Assembly: GCF_013426895.1 (NCBI RefSeq)
Contig: NZ_AP023176.1
Span: forward strand, 1,922,001-1,986,000
DNA: 64,000 nucleotides
Direction: 5' to 3'
Origin: Paraburkholderia largidicola
GTDB lineage: Bacteria; Pseudomonadota; Gammaproteobacteria; Burkholderiales; Burkholderiaceae
Part shown: positions 16,586 to 26,375 of the stretch, piece after piece
Layout: every line of letters starts with the position of its first letter
How positions within the stretch are numbered: the first letter of the stretch is position 1
Program-made: the position numbers and the translations under genes
The notes under the pieces: generated by a model
Databases searched by the model: none
Told to the model about the DNA's origin: nothing
The model's input: only the letters and a program-made list of their open reading frames with translations

Positions 16586-17776
16586 CTACTCATGTTCGGC
16601 TCGCGAAATAACCTGATCGGAATCGAGCACGCAATCGGCGAGCTCCATCAGATTGCTCGCGAACGTGGACGGCTTCCATTGCTCGACAGTCAGCCGTGCT
16701 CGCGCGGACAGGCGTTCGCGCAGCCCATCGTCCAATGCCAGCGCACGCATGCGCGCCGCAAGCATGTCCGCGTTGCCCGGATCGATGACATAGCCATTCT
16801 TGCCGTTCACGACGAGCTCACGCGCGACGCCGCACGTATGCGTGACGATCGCCGTGCGCGACGCCGCGAATGCCTCGTTGATGCAGAGTCCCCATTGATC
16901 GAACTCGCTGGCGAGCACGACGAAATCGGCAAGGCCGTATATTGCAGGCATTTCGCCATTGGGCAGTGCATCGAGAAAGCGCACGCTGCTTTCAAGATCG
17001 AGTTGTGACACGAGGGCTCTCAGCATGGGTTCATCCTGTCCCTGGCCAATCAGCACCAGTTCGATGGCATGATCGGCGAGACGGGCACGCGCAAACGCAT
17101 CGATCACCACGTTCACGTTCTTGCGCGCCACGAAGCGGCTGACGCAGAGCACATAGCGCTGCGGCAAGCCGCGTACCCGGCGCACCTCTTCGGCAGCGGC
17201 ATGCGCCGCCGATGCGCGGCGCGAGAACTGGTCGACGTCGATCACATCGAAACCGATGCGGGAGCGCCAGCGCGGAATGCCGAGAGACTCAGCGTAGTCG
17301 CGATGCCTTTCTCCCGCGACCAGCGCGGCATCGAACCGCCGCACCAGCCACCGCTTCAGCCATTCCTTGACGCTGCTGCGCGGACCGTCGTCGGCCTTCG
17401 AGTCCGACATGTAGATCAGACCAAACGGCCTCGTGAACCTTCTGACGAAACAGAGCCACAACGAATACGGCGTGTCATAGCCCAACGTGACGACGACATC
17501 AGGCTCGATTCGACGGATGATCGCCGTGAGACGCGTGAAGACATTCAGCCAGCGTCCACCCGCATCGCTGACATCGTTCTCCAGGGTGGTGACGCGCTCG
17601 TGACGTTGCTCGAAAAAAGACGCGCGCCGCGTTTGCGGGAACGAGTAGAAACCCGACCGCCCGAATACTTCGATCAGAGAGACTTCATCGCCACGTCTCG
17701 TCGCAAGCCGCATCAGCGCTTCATAGCGCGGCACGTGGTAGTCACCGAGGTGACCGATAACGAACAGCATCCGCAT
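16586..17776 (-). CDS. GT4-family glycosyltransferase
   Basis: Predicted 396-residue retaining glycosyltransferase with the GT-B fold. The N-terminal domain starts MRMLFVIGHLGDYHVPRYEAL; the C-terminal nucleotide-sugar domain has YVLCVSRFVARKNVNVVIDAF, ELVLIGQGQDEPMLRAL, the loop LPNGEMPAIYGLADFVVLAS and the EX7E-type region EFDQWGLCINEAFA. No transmembrane helix is seen. Such enzymes add sugars to lipid-linked or surface polysaccharides. It is divergent from the PIG-L deacetylase gene across a 444-bp A+T-richer gap, and another GT4 gene lies 3 kb away, which suggests a surface-glycan locus. Confidence 0.87.
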   Translation of the reverse strand: MRMLFVIGHLGDYHVPRYEALMRLATRRGDEVSLIEVFGRSGFYSFPQTRRASFFEQRHERVTTLENDVSDAGGRWLNVFTRLTAIIRRIEPDVVVTLGYDTPYSLWLCFVRRFTRPFGLIYMSDSKADDGPRSSVKEWLKRWLVRRFDAALVAGERHRDYAESLGIPRWRSRIGFDVIDVDQFSRRASAAHAAAEEVRRVRGLPQRYVLCVSRFVARKNVNVVIDAFARARLADHAIELVLIGQGQDEPMLRALVSQLDLESSVRFLDALPNGEMPAIYGLADFVVLASEFDQWGLCINEAFAASRTAIVTHTCGVARELVVNGKNGYVIDPGNADMLAARMRALALDDGLRERLSARARLTVEQWKPSTFASNLMELADCVLDSDQVISRAEHE

Positions 17777-18220
17777 GACGTCCTCAAAACACCACTATTG
17801 GCAGAAACGCACGACGCGCGAACCCGTCGGGATGCCGTTATTGAATTGTTCTTCCTTCCTCAGACCACTGACGAACGCTGCGTCAGCCGTCACTTACTCT
17901 ATTACGGGTACAAGGTTGCGTTTGTATGAATTGCCACTGACAACTGCAATCTGTCTATTAAAGGCTGTTCGTCGCGTTGCAATCCGTGTTCGAACCGGGA
18001 GAACTACGCTCTATTAAAGAACGGCTCACAAATATAGACTGGCCTTCGTGCTTATCTGGAAGCGGCCACTTCGATATTTTTTGGCCATAAAGGATGACTG
18101 TCTTTCAAATGGTAAGGATTCAACTCGTGTAATAGCACGTGTAAACAAGCCGAGGCTACTTCATTCGTTCGACGACGGCTCTCGGGACAACACCAAGAAA
18201 AAAGGGACGACCGCCATCAA
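17777..18220. other. 444-bp divergent intergenic region, A+T-richer than surroundings
   Basis: No convincing gene. It contains promoter-like A+T-rich stretches (TATTTTTTGGCC, TCTATTAAAG twice about 59 bp apart at 17955 and 18012) suited to the divergent glycosyltransferase and PIG-L genes. The base composition suggests either acquired DNA or simply a large regulatory region. Confidence 0.5.
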
Positions 18221-20605
18221 ATGAATACGTCGCCATTCGGGCTTTTTCGATTATCCCGCTCTGTCCTGTTGCTTCTTTGCCTGTGCTTGATCCTCGTCGG
18301 GAAGGCCCGCGCGGCATCCGCCGCTTGCAGCGCGGGCACGCTCGTGACGGTGGTCGCCCATCTCGACGACGACCTGCTGTTCGTTGAACCCGCTATCAGC
18401 GAACGGCTGCGCGCGGGATGGTGCGTCACGACCGTTCATCTGATCGGCGGCGCCAACGGAGCGAATTTCGCCTACGTGCAAAAGCGTGAAGAAGCTTCGC
18501 GGCTCGCTTATGCGCGTCTTGCCGGAGTCGCGAATACGTGGGATGAATCGACAGTACCCATTGCCGGAAAGCCGGTATTCCAGCTCACGCTGAAAGCCGA
18601 ACCACGCGTGCGGCTGCTCGAACTCAGGCTTCCCGGCGGCGCGGTCCGCGGCGGCCGCGTGCCGCTCGCGTTGCTTTGGGATCAGGGCGCGACGCTCACG
18701 ACTTATCCAATGGGACATGGAGAACTGCCGGCGACGCGTTATACACGCGATTCGCTTTCCGCCGTCCTCAAAACGATACTGCGGGACGCGACAAGAATCG
18801 CCACGCTCAACCCGGACACCGTGCCGTTCATCGAACATCCCGATCATATCTACGCCGCCCGTATGACACGCCATGTCGCGCAGACGTCAGGCCGTGATAT
18901 TCCCATTGCCTTCTATACGACATATCCGACAGGAACATGGCCCGCCACGCTGTTCGGCGAAGAAGCACAACGCAAGCGCGACGTAGCGGCCAGCTATTTC
19001 TCGATCGACGGTGGCGACTTCGGGCATGTGTTCGGCGAGTACCAGTGGGACGGCAACTGGGTTTTACGCAACTATTTACGCAACGACACCACGCTTCACA
19101 GGACGCCGGATTTCGTCGCCATTCCTTCTGTGCTCTTCAATACCGGTTCCAGCCAGTGCCTGACTTCGCAAGGCAGTCATGGCGCCCCCGAACTGGCGCC
19201 CTGTGATGATTCGGTCAGCCAACAATGGAAATGGGAACCGCGTGCTGCATATGCAGGCAACCAGCACAACGCGGCACTCGTGTCCGCCTCGACGGGCCAA
19301 TGCATCGCCGAACATGACGGCAAACTCGCGGAAGAACCATGTGAAGAATGGAATGCGTCGCAACGCTGGACGCCGTGGGACTTTGGCCTGATATTCACGC
19401 CCTCGCGGCGTTGCCTTGGAGAAGAAAACAATCGCCTTCATATTAGAGGGTGTGCATCGTTGACGACGCGCTACCGATGGTCGACGGCACGTCCAGCATG
19501 GTCGACCGATCTGCGTCTCACGGGCGCCATGTACGGCGACGTAACGGGACGCGGCACGCCCGCCGCGATCTATGTGCAAAGACGTTCAGACGGTCCCGGC
19601 TTCGACGTCTTTGTTCAGACTTCAATCTTAGGAAAACCTGAAGCGCCCTCGAACTGGTACGCGAATGCCGTACGCTTCGATAGCCGCGCGACAACGCCGA
19701 CATGTAGCGCAGACGCATTGTGTTTCGACAGCGCGCGCTTTCTGGTCGGCGACTTTGATGGCGACGGCCGTGCGGATCTCATGGTCATCACGCCGGGAAG
19801 CAGCGGATCCGCCTTCTGGTTGTTGCGCAGTAACGGCAATGGCTTTGCCGCTCCCGCTCTATGGTTTCAGAGCGACGAAAGAATTCCTGCGGAACGCACG
19901 CAGCAGTACCTTGCCTTTTCGACAAAAGAAACGTCACACGAAAAGATCCTGGCTGCAGTTCAAACATCAGACAATGGGGTCGATCTCTGGACGATAGCCA
20001 CGGATAAGACCGGTCATATCCAGCAGAAAAAAGTTAGCGGCACGGGTCATTTGAAGTCCAACGTGCAACTGCTTGCAGCGAGAAGTACTCGCAAAGACAC
20101 GGCAACATTCATTGCCGTTCAATCTGCCGACGAAAGCCGTCGCCCGTCCGTCACGACACTCAGCATTGACAAGGATCGCTGGAGCTTGGGTGCAACGTCT
20201 TTTCTCCCTCCTCGATTCCAACGCGACACCACACGCTTTGCGAGCGACACCAGCGCCGACATGACGATAGTGATGACCGTTCCGCATTTCCCGCAGCCCG
20301 GCGGCATCGACGTATGGAAATGGAACCTGCAGAATGGCGAGACTTCGCCGGTTCTTCTCGGCTATCTGCGCGATTTGCGCTGGCAGGACACGGCGCCGTC
20401 GCTGCTTCGCGACCGGAACCACACAGCGCTCGTCTTCTATGAGCGTACCGATGCGCTACTCGCCAACACACTCTTCTCGGCCGGCACGTCCGCATTCGTG
20501 CGATACGCGTTCAATGGAATCGACCTTCAAAGTATTCCGATGGAAGTTTTTTCGCTGCCAGCCGTTTACTCGGAAACGCTCTGGCTCGACCGTCTGTTTC
20601 AATAA
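18221..20605 (+). CDS. Secreted PIG-L-type deacetylase with lectin-like and FG-GAP-like domains
   Basis: Predicted 794-residue exported protein. Signal peptide about 1-32 (SVLLLLCLCLILVGKARAAS). PIG-L/LmbE domain about 38-290: metal motif AHLDDDLLF (His47, Asp49, Asp50; the usual AHPDDE here has Leu for Pro and Asp for Glu) and the second site EHPDH (His206-His209). Residues about 305-430 carry Cys/Trp-rich blocks (SSQCLTSQGSHGAPELAPC, QQWKWEP, SQRWTPWDF) typical of ricin-B-like beta-trefoils. From about 505 there is an FG-GAP/VCBS-like repeat, VGDFDGDGRADLMVI, and a beta-rich tail. Probably removes N-acetyl groups from an extracellular glycan while bound to sugar. It is flanked by glycosyltransferases on both sides. 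Confidence 0.75.
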   Translation: MNTSPFGLFRLSRSVLLLLCLCLILVGKARAASAACSAGTLVTVVAHLDDDLLFVEPAISERLRAGWCVTTVHLIGGANGANFAYVQKREEASRLAYARLAGVANTWDESTVPIAGKPVFQLTLKAEPRVRLLELRLPGGAVRGGRVPLALLWDQGATLTTYPMGHGELPATRYTRDSLSAVLKTILRDATRIATLNPDTVPFIEHPDHIYAARMTRHVAQTSGRDIPIAFYTTYPTGTWPATLFGEEAQRKRDVAASYFSIDGGDFGHVFGEYQWDGNWVLRNYLRNDTTLHRTPDFVAIPSVLFNTGSSQCLTSQGSHGAPELAPCDDSVSQQWKWEPRAAYAGNQHNAALVSASTGQCIAEHDGKLAEEPCEEWNASQRWTPWDFGLIFTPSRRCLGEENNRLHIRGCASLTTRYRWSTARPAWSTDLRLTGAMYGDVTGRGTPAAIYVQRRSDGPGFDVFVQTSILGKPEAPSNWYANAVRFDSRATTPTCSADALCFDSARFLVGDFDGDGRADLMVITPGSSGSAFWLLRSNGNGFAAPALWFQSDERIPAERTQQYLAFSTKETSHEKILAAVQTSDNGVDLWTIATDKTGHIQQKKVSGTGHLKSNVQLLAARSTRKDTATFIAVQSADESRRPSVTTLSIDKDRWSLGATSFLPPRFQRDTTRFASDTSADMTIVMTVPHFPQPGGIDVWKWNLQNGETSPVLLGYLRDLRWQDTAPSLLRDRNHTALVFYERTDALLANTLFSAGTSAFVRYAFNGIDLQSIPMEVFSLPAVYSETLWLDRLFQ

Positions 20606-20858
20606 AGACACAGCATCGGCATTTCGGATGAGGGTTGCTCTCACTCGCATTTGCGAAAAGAAAAGCGAAAAGTTCTTTGAACGACTATCCGTGTCCAGCA
20701 ACAACTAGTGCTTGACCGAATCGCAACGTGTTGCTTGCGTATGGTATATCCACATATGTCGATTACGACAATTGACGATTGATCTACGCAACCGTACGCT
20801 GCAGAAAAGAAGAGAGACACGGCTCTCTGAGACAACGCCCCATTCGAGACGGTGAAAA

Positions 20859-21986
20859 GTGCGGATACTACAGGTCGTCTATGCGCCACGTTTGTCTGGG
20901 GCGGAGATTTTGGCAAAGGGTCTCGCGATCCAGCACAGGGAGGGTGGCCACGAAGTCTGCATTGCGTCGATGCAGCCGCAAATGGCGGACTTCGATCATA
21001 GCCGCAGTGAACTCGCGGCCGCCGACGTACTGTGCGACTTTCCCGATTCGCCACAAGGACGTGTCGGGCGTCTCATGCATCTGTGGCGCAGCGTACGGCA
21101 ATTTCGACCGGACGTGATCATTGCGCACGCGACGCTGGCCGCGCTCTATGTGCGTCTTCTTCCCGTTGCCGTACCCGTCATCTATGTGATGCACTCGGGT
21201 TCCAATGACTTCGCCAATCCAAAACTGCGGTGGGCGGAACGCATGCTATCCCACCGCGCAAAGGCCGTGGTCGGCGTCTCGCCGCAGAATACGCTCGACT
21301 ATCTGCGCGAAGTCGGACCGCATCCGCTCGTCACGGTGATCCCCAACGGCGTCGACCTGCCGCGCTTTCAGAGCGCCGATCCCGCATCCGCTATGGCCAG
21401 CTGTGGCGCGTCGCAGCAGATCGTGCAGCTGGGCCGTTACGTCGTCGACAAGGGACAACTGGAAACCATTCAGGCATTCGACATCGTGCTGCAACAGGAA
21501 CCCGACGCGCGCCTGGTGTTGTATGGCGTCATCGAAGATCCCGCCTATCACGATATGGCCACGAATCTCGTGCATCGTTTGAATCTGGAGTCGCGGATAA
21601 CGCTGTGCGGTCCAGCATCGAACGTCGCGGCGATTCTGCATGCTTCGCAGGTCTTTGCGATGCCGTCGCTCAGAGAAGCCCATAGCATCGGCTTTCTCGA
21701 AGCACTGGCATCGGGTATTCCCGTTGTCGCAAGCCGCATTGCAGCATTCGAATTTGCCAGTGACTTTCCGGGTGTATCGCTTGTCGACACGAAAGATCCT
21801 TCGACATATGCACGTGCATTGCTGCGCGCGCTACGTTTGCCTCGCGCGTATCGCGCGCTCGACGGCTATACATTGCACGACACGGCAGAGAACTATCTGA
21901 AGATCGCGCAAACCATTTACAAACCGCGAGGCATTGCCGCGAAATCGTCGATATCAGGCCTGGAGAGCAACGAATCATCGATGTGA
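20859..21986 (+). CDS. GT4-family glycosyltransferase
   Basis: Predicted 375-residue GT-B glycosyltransferase. N-terminal pattern MRILQVVYAPRLSGAEILAKGLA with a Gly-Ala-Glu acceptor-site loop typical of GT4 enzymes. C-terminal domain has IVQLGRYVVDKGQLETIQAF, ARLVLYGVIEDP, ITLCGPASNVAAILHASQVFAMPS and the EX7E pair in REAHSIGFLEALASGIPVVAS. Start is GTG 20859 because the family sequence begins there and no ATG fits. It follows the PIG-L gene by 253 bp in the same orientation, so it likely works on the same glycan. Acceptor and donor cannot be assigned. Confidence 0.86.
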   Translation: MRILQVVYAPRLSGAEILAKGLAIQHREGGHEVCIASMQPQMADFDHSRSELAAADVLCDFPDSPQGRVGRLMHLWRSVRQFRPDVIIAHATLAALYVRLLPVAVPVIYVMHSGSNDFANPKLRWAERMLSHRAKAVVGVSPQNTLDYLREVGPHPLVTVIPNGVDLPRFQSADPASAMASCGASQQIVQLGRYVVDKGQLETIQAFDIVLQQEPDARLVLYGVIEDPAYHDMATNLVHRLNLESRITLCGPASNVAAILHASQVFAMPSLREAHSIGFLEALASGIPVVASRIAAFEFASDFPGVSLVDTKDPSTYARALLRALRLPRAYRALDGYTLHDTAENYLKIAQTIYKPRGIAAKSSISGLESNESSM

Positions 21987-22047
21987 GCGTGGAACAAGAT
22001 CTGTCCTTCAAACGTTTTCCATTACGTACACGCTCAACGGAACCGAC

Positions 22048-22296
22048 ATGAAGCTCACGACGAATCAACAGGACAGCTTCGGCAGTGCGATGCAGATGCT
22101 GGTGAGCCAGCAACGCGATACGTTGCGGACCATACTCGCGCTCTCGGACACAACCCGCCTTCACGACGCCACCTCGGCCCGCGCGGCGCTGGCCGAAATC
22201 CTTCACGCCGCCGAACGAAGTCATTCAACATATCGCGCCATGCTGGTCGAGATCGTGGCAAGACAACGGGAAGGCTACGCGACGCGCGAAGACTAA
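22048..22296 (+). CDS. Small helical hypothetical protein (82 aa)
   Basis: Not recognised. The 82-residue product is predicted to be mostly helical (FGSAMQMLVSQQRDTLRTIL, then AALAEILHAAERSHSTYRAM) with alternating charges that could form a coiled coil. It starts at ATG 22048, 61 bp after the glycosyltransferase stop and in the same orientation. An upstream extension to 21934 overlaps that gene and is not favoured. No signal or membrane segment. Codon use fits the host, so it is probably real, but nothing about function can be stated. Confidence 0.5.
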   Translation: MKLTTNQQDSFGSAMQMLVSQQRDTLRTILALSDTTRLHDATSARAALAEILHAAERSHSTYRAMLVEIVARQREGYATRED

Positions 22297-22567
22297 CAAG
22301 GCGTCAGCCAACTGTCAGCGAGTGATCTGCAGATTGCGCGCATGCGTCTGAATGCGCGATTGACTGTCAATGGGGGGAACGTTGCTGTTCTTCGGAAACA
22401 CATCGCGTTGCGTGCGGTCGCCCACATTCGCTGATGGTTTTATCGAGGCAGCATGAGTGGTTAGCGAGCGAAGTGGAGCTTCCCTCGCATACGCATCGCG
22501 TGGAAATGCTTACGTATCGGAGTCGGTCCTCGAGGTTCTGGTCCTGTTCATTCAGGTTGGGGAAGAA

Positions 22568-23557
22568 ATGATGTCGACACGTCCGCCTCTACGACTCGAA
22601 ACGCAAGCTCCCGAAGGCTCGGACGTCATTCCCCGGCGATTGCGGCGCGTCGCCGTCGTGCTGTTCGACGGCTTCGATCTGCTGTGCGCCAGCGTCATCG
22701 CCAATGCGTTCGAAGCCGCGAGCGAGTTGTCCGCGGGCGGCCCCATCCAGTGGTTCTATCAGATCACCACGCTTTCCGATCACGAAGGGTATATCGCCAG
22801 TTCCGCTGCGCTGCTGGTCAGCGCGGAAATGTTCGATGCGCACGCCGGCCACGAATTCGATGCGATCTTCGCGATTGTCGGCGCCGAAGCGTGCATCGAC
22901 TCGCGCTCAGTACCGCTGATTTCATGGATCAATCGCGCGCGCTCGAAGGCGGCCGACGTGCGGCTCGTCGGCGCGCCGCTGCCCGGCCTCGACGGTCATG
23001 CATGCGGCGAACCGAATGGACTCGAGTGCGATTCGCAAGCGAGCGTGGCGCGCCACTCCGGTGATTGCCAGACGAGATCGCAGAGTCTCCACGACGCGCT
23101 CACGGGCGCGCTGAAGCTGATTCGCCGCGACATGGGCGACGGTATGGCGCGCCGCGTCGCCGAACGGCTGTCGATCTGCTCCCACGACGTGCTCAACGCA
23201 ATCTTCGAAGACGTGGTGGGCAATACGCCCGCAGAGAAGGTGCGCGCGGCCGCGCACTGGTTGCAGGACAACTGCCGCCGTCAGGTCACGATAGAAGACG
23301 CGGCGCAGGTTGCCGCGATGAGCGAACGGAGCCTGCTGCGTCACTTCAGAAGCGAACTCGGCATGACGCCGTCCGACTATCTGATGCACGCGCGCCTTCA
23401 GGTCGTCTGCAATCTGCTGGTCGAAACCGACCTGCCTGTCGACAAGGTCGCGAAGCGCGCCGGCTTGAGCAGCGGCGATCATCTCGCGCGCAGCTTCCGG
23501 CGGCATATGAAAACGTCGCCGACCGAGTATCGCGCGCAGCGCAGGCTTCAATGCTGA
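22568..23557 (+). CDS. GlxA-type regulator: DJ-1/PfpI-like domain plus AraC HTH
   Basis: Predicted 329-residue transcriptional regulator. N-terminal class-I amidotransferase-like (DJ-1/PfpI) domain about 20-180 (RRVAVVLFDGFDLLCASVI, then YQITTLSDHEGYIASS, FDAIFAIVGAEAC) and a C-terminal AraC/XylS double HTH about 235-325 (VTIEDAAQVAAMSERSLLRH, TPSDYLMHARL, DHLARSFRRHMKTSPTEYR). The Cys of catalytically active DJ-1 proteins is replaced in context by GAEAC, so ligand binding rather than catalysis is likely. GGGGAAG lies directly before ATG 22568/22571, which decides the start over an open frame back to 22457. It adjoins the glycan genes and could control them, but regulation of distant targets is equally possible. 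Confidence 0.85.
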   Translation: MMSTRPPLRLETQAPEGSDVIPRRLRRVAVVLFDGFDLLCASVIANAFEAASELSAGGPIQWFYQITTLSDHEGYIASSAALLVSAEMFDAHAGHEFDAIFAIVGAEACIDSRSVPLISWINRARSKAADVRLVGAPLPGLDGHACGEPNGLECDSQASVARHSGDCQTRSQSLHDALTGALKLIRRDMGDGMARRVAERLSICSHDVLNAIFEDVVGNTPAEKVRAAAHWLQDNCRRQVTIEDAAQVAAMSERSLLRHFRSELGMTPSDYLMHARLQVVCNLLVETDLPVDKVAKRAGLSSGDHLARSFRRHMKTSPTEYRAQRRLQC

Positions 23558-23676
23558 ACCACCCGCCCTCCTCTGCCGGCTGACGCATTCGCCTGGATAC
23601 AACACCCGCTTATTGCCGCTTTTTTACCCGGCGCGCGCTGCGGTATGCTGGCGGCTTTTCGACTTCTCGAATCACG

Positions 23677-24255
23677 ATGTCAGACGAATACGAAGTGCAC
23701 GGCCCGCACGATCACGCGATCGAGCACGCAGGCGGTCATGGCGGCGACAACAGCGCTTCGCGCCTCGCCGTCATGACGGCGGTGCTGGCGAGCGTCGGCG
23801 CGATTGCCGCGTATCAGAGCGGCGCCAACGAAAACCAGGCGCTCTTCTTCAAGAACGAGGCTGCGATACTCAAGACGGAAGCCGCAAACCAGTGGGCCTA
23901 CTATCAGGCCAAGGGCGAAAAGCAGAATCTCGCCGAACTGGGCGCGGCACTGACCGATCCGGCCTCATCCGCGCACGCGAAGTTCATCAGCGACACGCAG
24001 CGCTACAAGACCGAGAAAGAGCCGATTCGCCAGCAGGCGGAGACGCTCGAAAAGCAGGTGAAGAAGGACAATGAAGTGAGCGAGGCGTTGCAGCATCAGC
24101 ATCACCGCTGGGCGCAGGCAACCACGCTGATTCAGATCTCCATCGCGCTCGCGGCAATCACGTTGCTCACGAAAAAGCGCTGGCTGCAAAAGCTCACGAT
24201 CGGCATGGCTGTCGTCGCCGTTGGTCTTTTTGGCACCGCGTTGATGGGATGGTAA
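23677..24255 (+). CDS. DUF4337-family membrane protein
   Basis: Predicted 192-residue inner-membrane protein. A His/Asp-rich start (HGPHDHAIEHAGGHGGD) is followed by a hydrophobic segment at about 30-46 (LAVMTAVLASVGAIAAYQSG), a charged coiled-coil-like middle (about 55-140) and two C-terminal transmembrane segments (about 146-165 and 172-190). This arrangement and the ANQWAYYQAKGEKQN block match DUF4337 proteins, whose function is unknown. It converges on prpR with 21 bp between the stops. No link to propionate metabolism is evident. Confidence 0.8.
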   Translation: MSDEYEVHGPHDHAIEHAGGHGGDNSASRLAVMTAVLASVGAIAAYQSGANENQALFFKNEAAILKTEAANQWAYYQAKGEKQNLAELGAALTDPASSAHAKFISDTQRYKTEKEPIRQQAETLEKQVKKDNEVSEALQHQHHRWAQATTLIQISIALAAITLLTKKRWLQKLTIGMAVVAVGLFGTALMGW

Positions 24256-24276
24256 GCACGCTGCCTATTGCGCGAG

Positions 24277-26226
24277 TCATTGAGTCGCGTTCAGCTTGCG
24301 CCACAGCGTGGTCTTGCTGATACCGAGTGCCTTGCACGCGGCGTCGCGATCTCCGCCGCACGCAGCCAGCATCGCGCGTATTTCGTCCGCTTCGACATGA
24401 CGGCTGCGCTCGCGCAAGGTCAGCGCATCGTTCTTTTTCGGCACGGATGACGCGGCCAGTTCGGGCGCGACGACATCGAGCATCTCGCGCGTGAACGCGT
24501 CGCCGGTGTCTTCTTCCGCGTCGGCGAGTTCGACGGCGATCCGCTCGATCACGTTCTGCAATTCGCGCACATTGCCGGGCCACGCATAACCGCGTAAAGG
24601 CTCGCCGATCTGCGCAAGCACACGCGTCGCGGCCTGCAAATCGGGGACGCGTGTTGAGAGCCTCGGCTCGCGCGCGGCAGCCTGCAACAGCAGTTCGGCG
24701 GCGAGCGGCAATACGTCCGTCGTGCGCTCACGCAGCGGCGGCAGCGCGATGCTCAGAATGTTCAACCGATAGTAGAGATCGGCGCGAAAGGTCCCTGCTT
24801 CGATACCCTCCGTCAGTGCGCGGTGCGTCGCGGCGACGACGCGTATGTCGACGCGCGTCGGCTCCGTCGAACCGAGCCGCACCACTTCCCGTTCCTGCAA
24901 CACACGCAGCAGCCGGCTTTGCAACGGCAGCGGCATTTCGGCAATTTCATCGAGAAACAGCGTGCCGCGATGCGCGGCTTCGATCAAACCCGCTTTGCCG
25001 CCCTTGCGCGCGCCCGTGAACGCGCCTTCCTCATAGCCGAACAGCTCGCTTTCCAGCAAGGCCTCTGGAAACGCGCCGCAATTGATCGCGACGAACGCGA
25101 AGTCGCGCCGCGCGCTCAACCGATGCATGCTCTGCGCGACCATTTCCTTGCCCGTGCCGCTTTCGCCGAGGATCAGCACGGTTGCATCCGACTTCGCGTA
25201 GCGCCGCACCAGCGTACGCACGCGTTCGATCGACGGACATTCGCCGACCAGATCGTCGAGCTTGTAGCGCGCGGTGAACTGTTGCCCGCGCTGCCGCGAA
25301 CGCAGCGTGCGATCGAGCCGTTCGACGGCACGCGATTCCTGGAACGTCAGTACAGTGCCCGCCGCATGCCCCGCGCCCGCCAGCGGCCCGCGATGCACGA
25401 GATAGCTCGTGCCGCGCACGGACACCAGCGTATCGCCATCGGCATCGGGCAGCGCGCTGGCGATGTCCGGCGCGAGCTGCTGCAAAGGCATGCCCGCAGC
25501 GCTCGCCGCGTCGATGCCGAGCACGCCCGCAAGACGCTGATTGATTGCTTCGACGCGCCCTTGCGCGTCGAGCGCCACGACGCCATCGCGCAAGTGCTGC
25601 AACAGGTTGTCGAGACGCTGGCGCCGCACGCCCTCGGCGCGCGTAGCCTGGGCGACTTCGAGCGCGGTGTCGAACGCGCTGCGCACCGATGTGCGCGAGT
25701 ACAGAAAGACAGCGCCCATGCCCGCACGCTCCGCGAGATCGGTCACATGCCCCGGCCCGACCACAGCATCGACGCCGCGTTCTTGCAGCTCGCGCACGCA
25801 GTCCTCCGCATCTTCCGTCGAACGATACGACGCGAAGATCACGTCGATGCCGTAGGCCGCCGTGAAGCGCTTCACCTCGTCGGGTGTCTCGCCGTGCGTG
25901 ACGAGCGCCACCGAATTGCCTTCGCGCCGCGCGCGTGCGAGCGCCTGCATGACGTCGAAGCCGGTCGGCGTAATGGCGACGACGGGCACGTTGACGCGCG
26001 CTTTCAGATACGCGGCATTCGAGCCGCCCGCGACGATCACGTCGGGACGCTCGCCGCCCGCCGCGTCGATTTCCTGCATGGCGTCGTCGAAGCCGCGCGC
26101 GACCACGCGCAGGTCCGCGCGCCCTGCGTACTCGCTGGCGATATCGACGAACAGGTCGCGCAAACGGCTGATGCCCATCGCCCAGATGCGCGGGCGCGGG
26201 TTGGAAACGGTGGAAGGCGTGCTCAT
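24277..26226 (-). CDS. prpR: PrpR, sigma-54-dependent activator of the 2-methylcitrate operon
   Basis: Predicted 649-residue bacterial enhancer-binding protein that senses 2-methylcitrate and activates the divergent prp genes with sigma-54 RNA polymerase. N-terminal PrpR effector domain about 12-190 (RPRIWAMGISRLRDLF), PAS-like segment about 205-300, AAA+ domain with Walker A GESGTGKE (354-361), the sigma-54 contact loop GAFTGA (401-406) and Walker B TLFLDE (422-427), and a Fis-type HTH at the C-terminus (DRDAACKALGISKTTLWRKL). ATG 26226 was chosen; the frame is open to a TTG six codons earlier. The divergent gap to prpB holds matching dyads and a sigma-54 promoter. Confidence 0.95.
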   Translation of the reverse strand: MSTPSTVSNPRPRIWAMGISRLRDLFVDIASEYAGRADLRVVARGFDDAMQEIDAAGGERPDVIVAGGSNAAYLKARVNVPVVAITPTGFDVMQALARARREGNSVALVTHGETPDEVKRFTAAYGIDVIFASYRSTEDAEDCVRELQERGVDAVVGPGHVTDLAERAGMGAVFLYSRTSVRSAFDTALEVAQATRAEGVRRQRLDNLLQHLRDGVVALDAQGRVEAINQRLAGVLGIDAASAAGMPLQQLAPDIASALPDADGDTLVSVRGTSYLVHRGPLAGAGHAAGTVLTFQESRAVERLDRTLRSRQRGQQFTARYKLDDLVGECPSIERVRTLVRRYAKSDATVLILGESGTGKEMVAQSMHRLSARRDFAFVAINCGAFPEALLESELFGYEEGAFTGARKGGKAGLIEAAHRGTLFLDEIAEMPLPLQSRLLRVLQEREVVRLGSTEPTRVDIRVVAATHRALTEGIEAGTFRADLYYRLNILSIALPPLRERTTDVLPLAAELLLQAAAREPRLSTRVPDLQAATRVLAQIGEPLRGYAWPGNVRELQNVIERIAVELADAEEDTGDAFTREMLDVVAPELAASSVPKKNDALTLRERSRHVEADEIRAMLAACGGDRDAACKALGISKTTLWRKLNATQ

Positions 26227-26275
26227 CAAGGCGTTCCGGTTCAAAACGGCGTGACGTTTGATTATGCGCCCCTCA

Positions 26276-26310
26276 TTTCACAATGGAAACTGCCGATTTC
26301 ATTTGTGAAA
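26276..26310 (+). promoter_or_regulatory. Candidate PrpR upstream activating sites (two dyads)
   Basis: Two similar 14-bp dyads: TTTCACAATGGAAA (26276-26289) and TTTCATTTGTGAAA (26297-26310). They start 21 bp apart, two helical turns, on the same DNA face. The outer halves also make a perfect 9-bp inverted repeat, ATTTCACAA (26275-26283) / TTGTGAAAT (26303-26311). They lie about 65-100 bp upstream of the sigma-54 promoter, the usual enhancer position. Confidence 0.7.
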
Positions 26311-26375
26311 TTTTCGCGAACGCCCGTACGGGAAGGCACCCCGCAAAATCAGAGACTTAGCGACAAATGACCACT

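Noticed and set aside
17985..18005. T-arm-like sequence GTTCGAACC suggesting a tRNA
   Set aside because: No matching acceptor, D-arm or anticodon stem could be folded around it.
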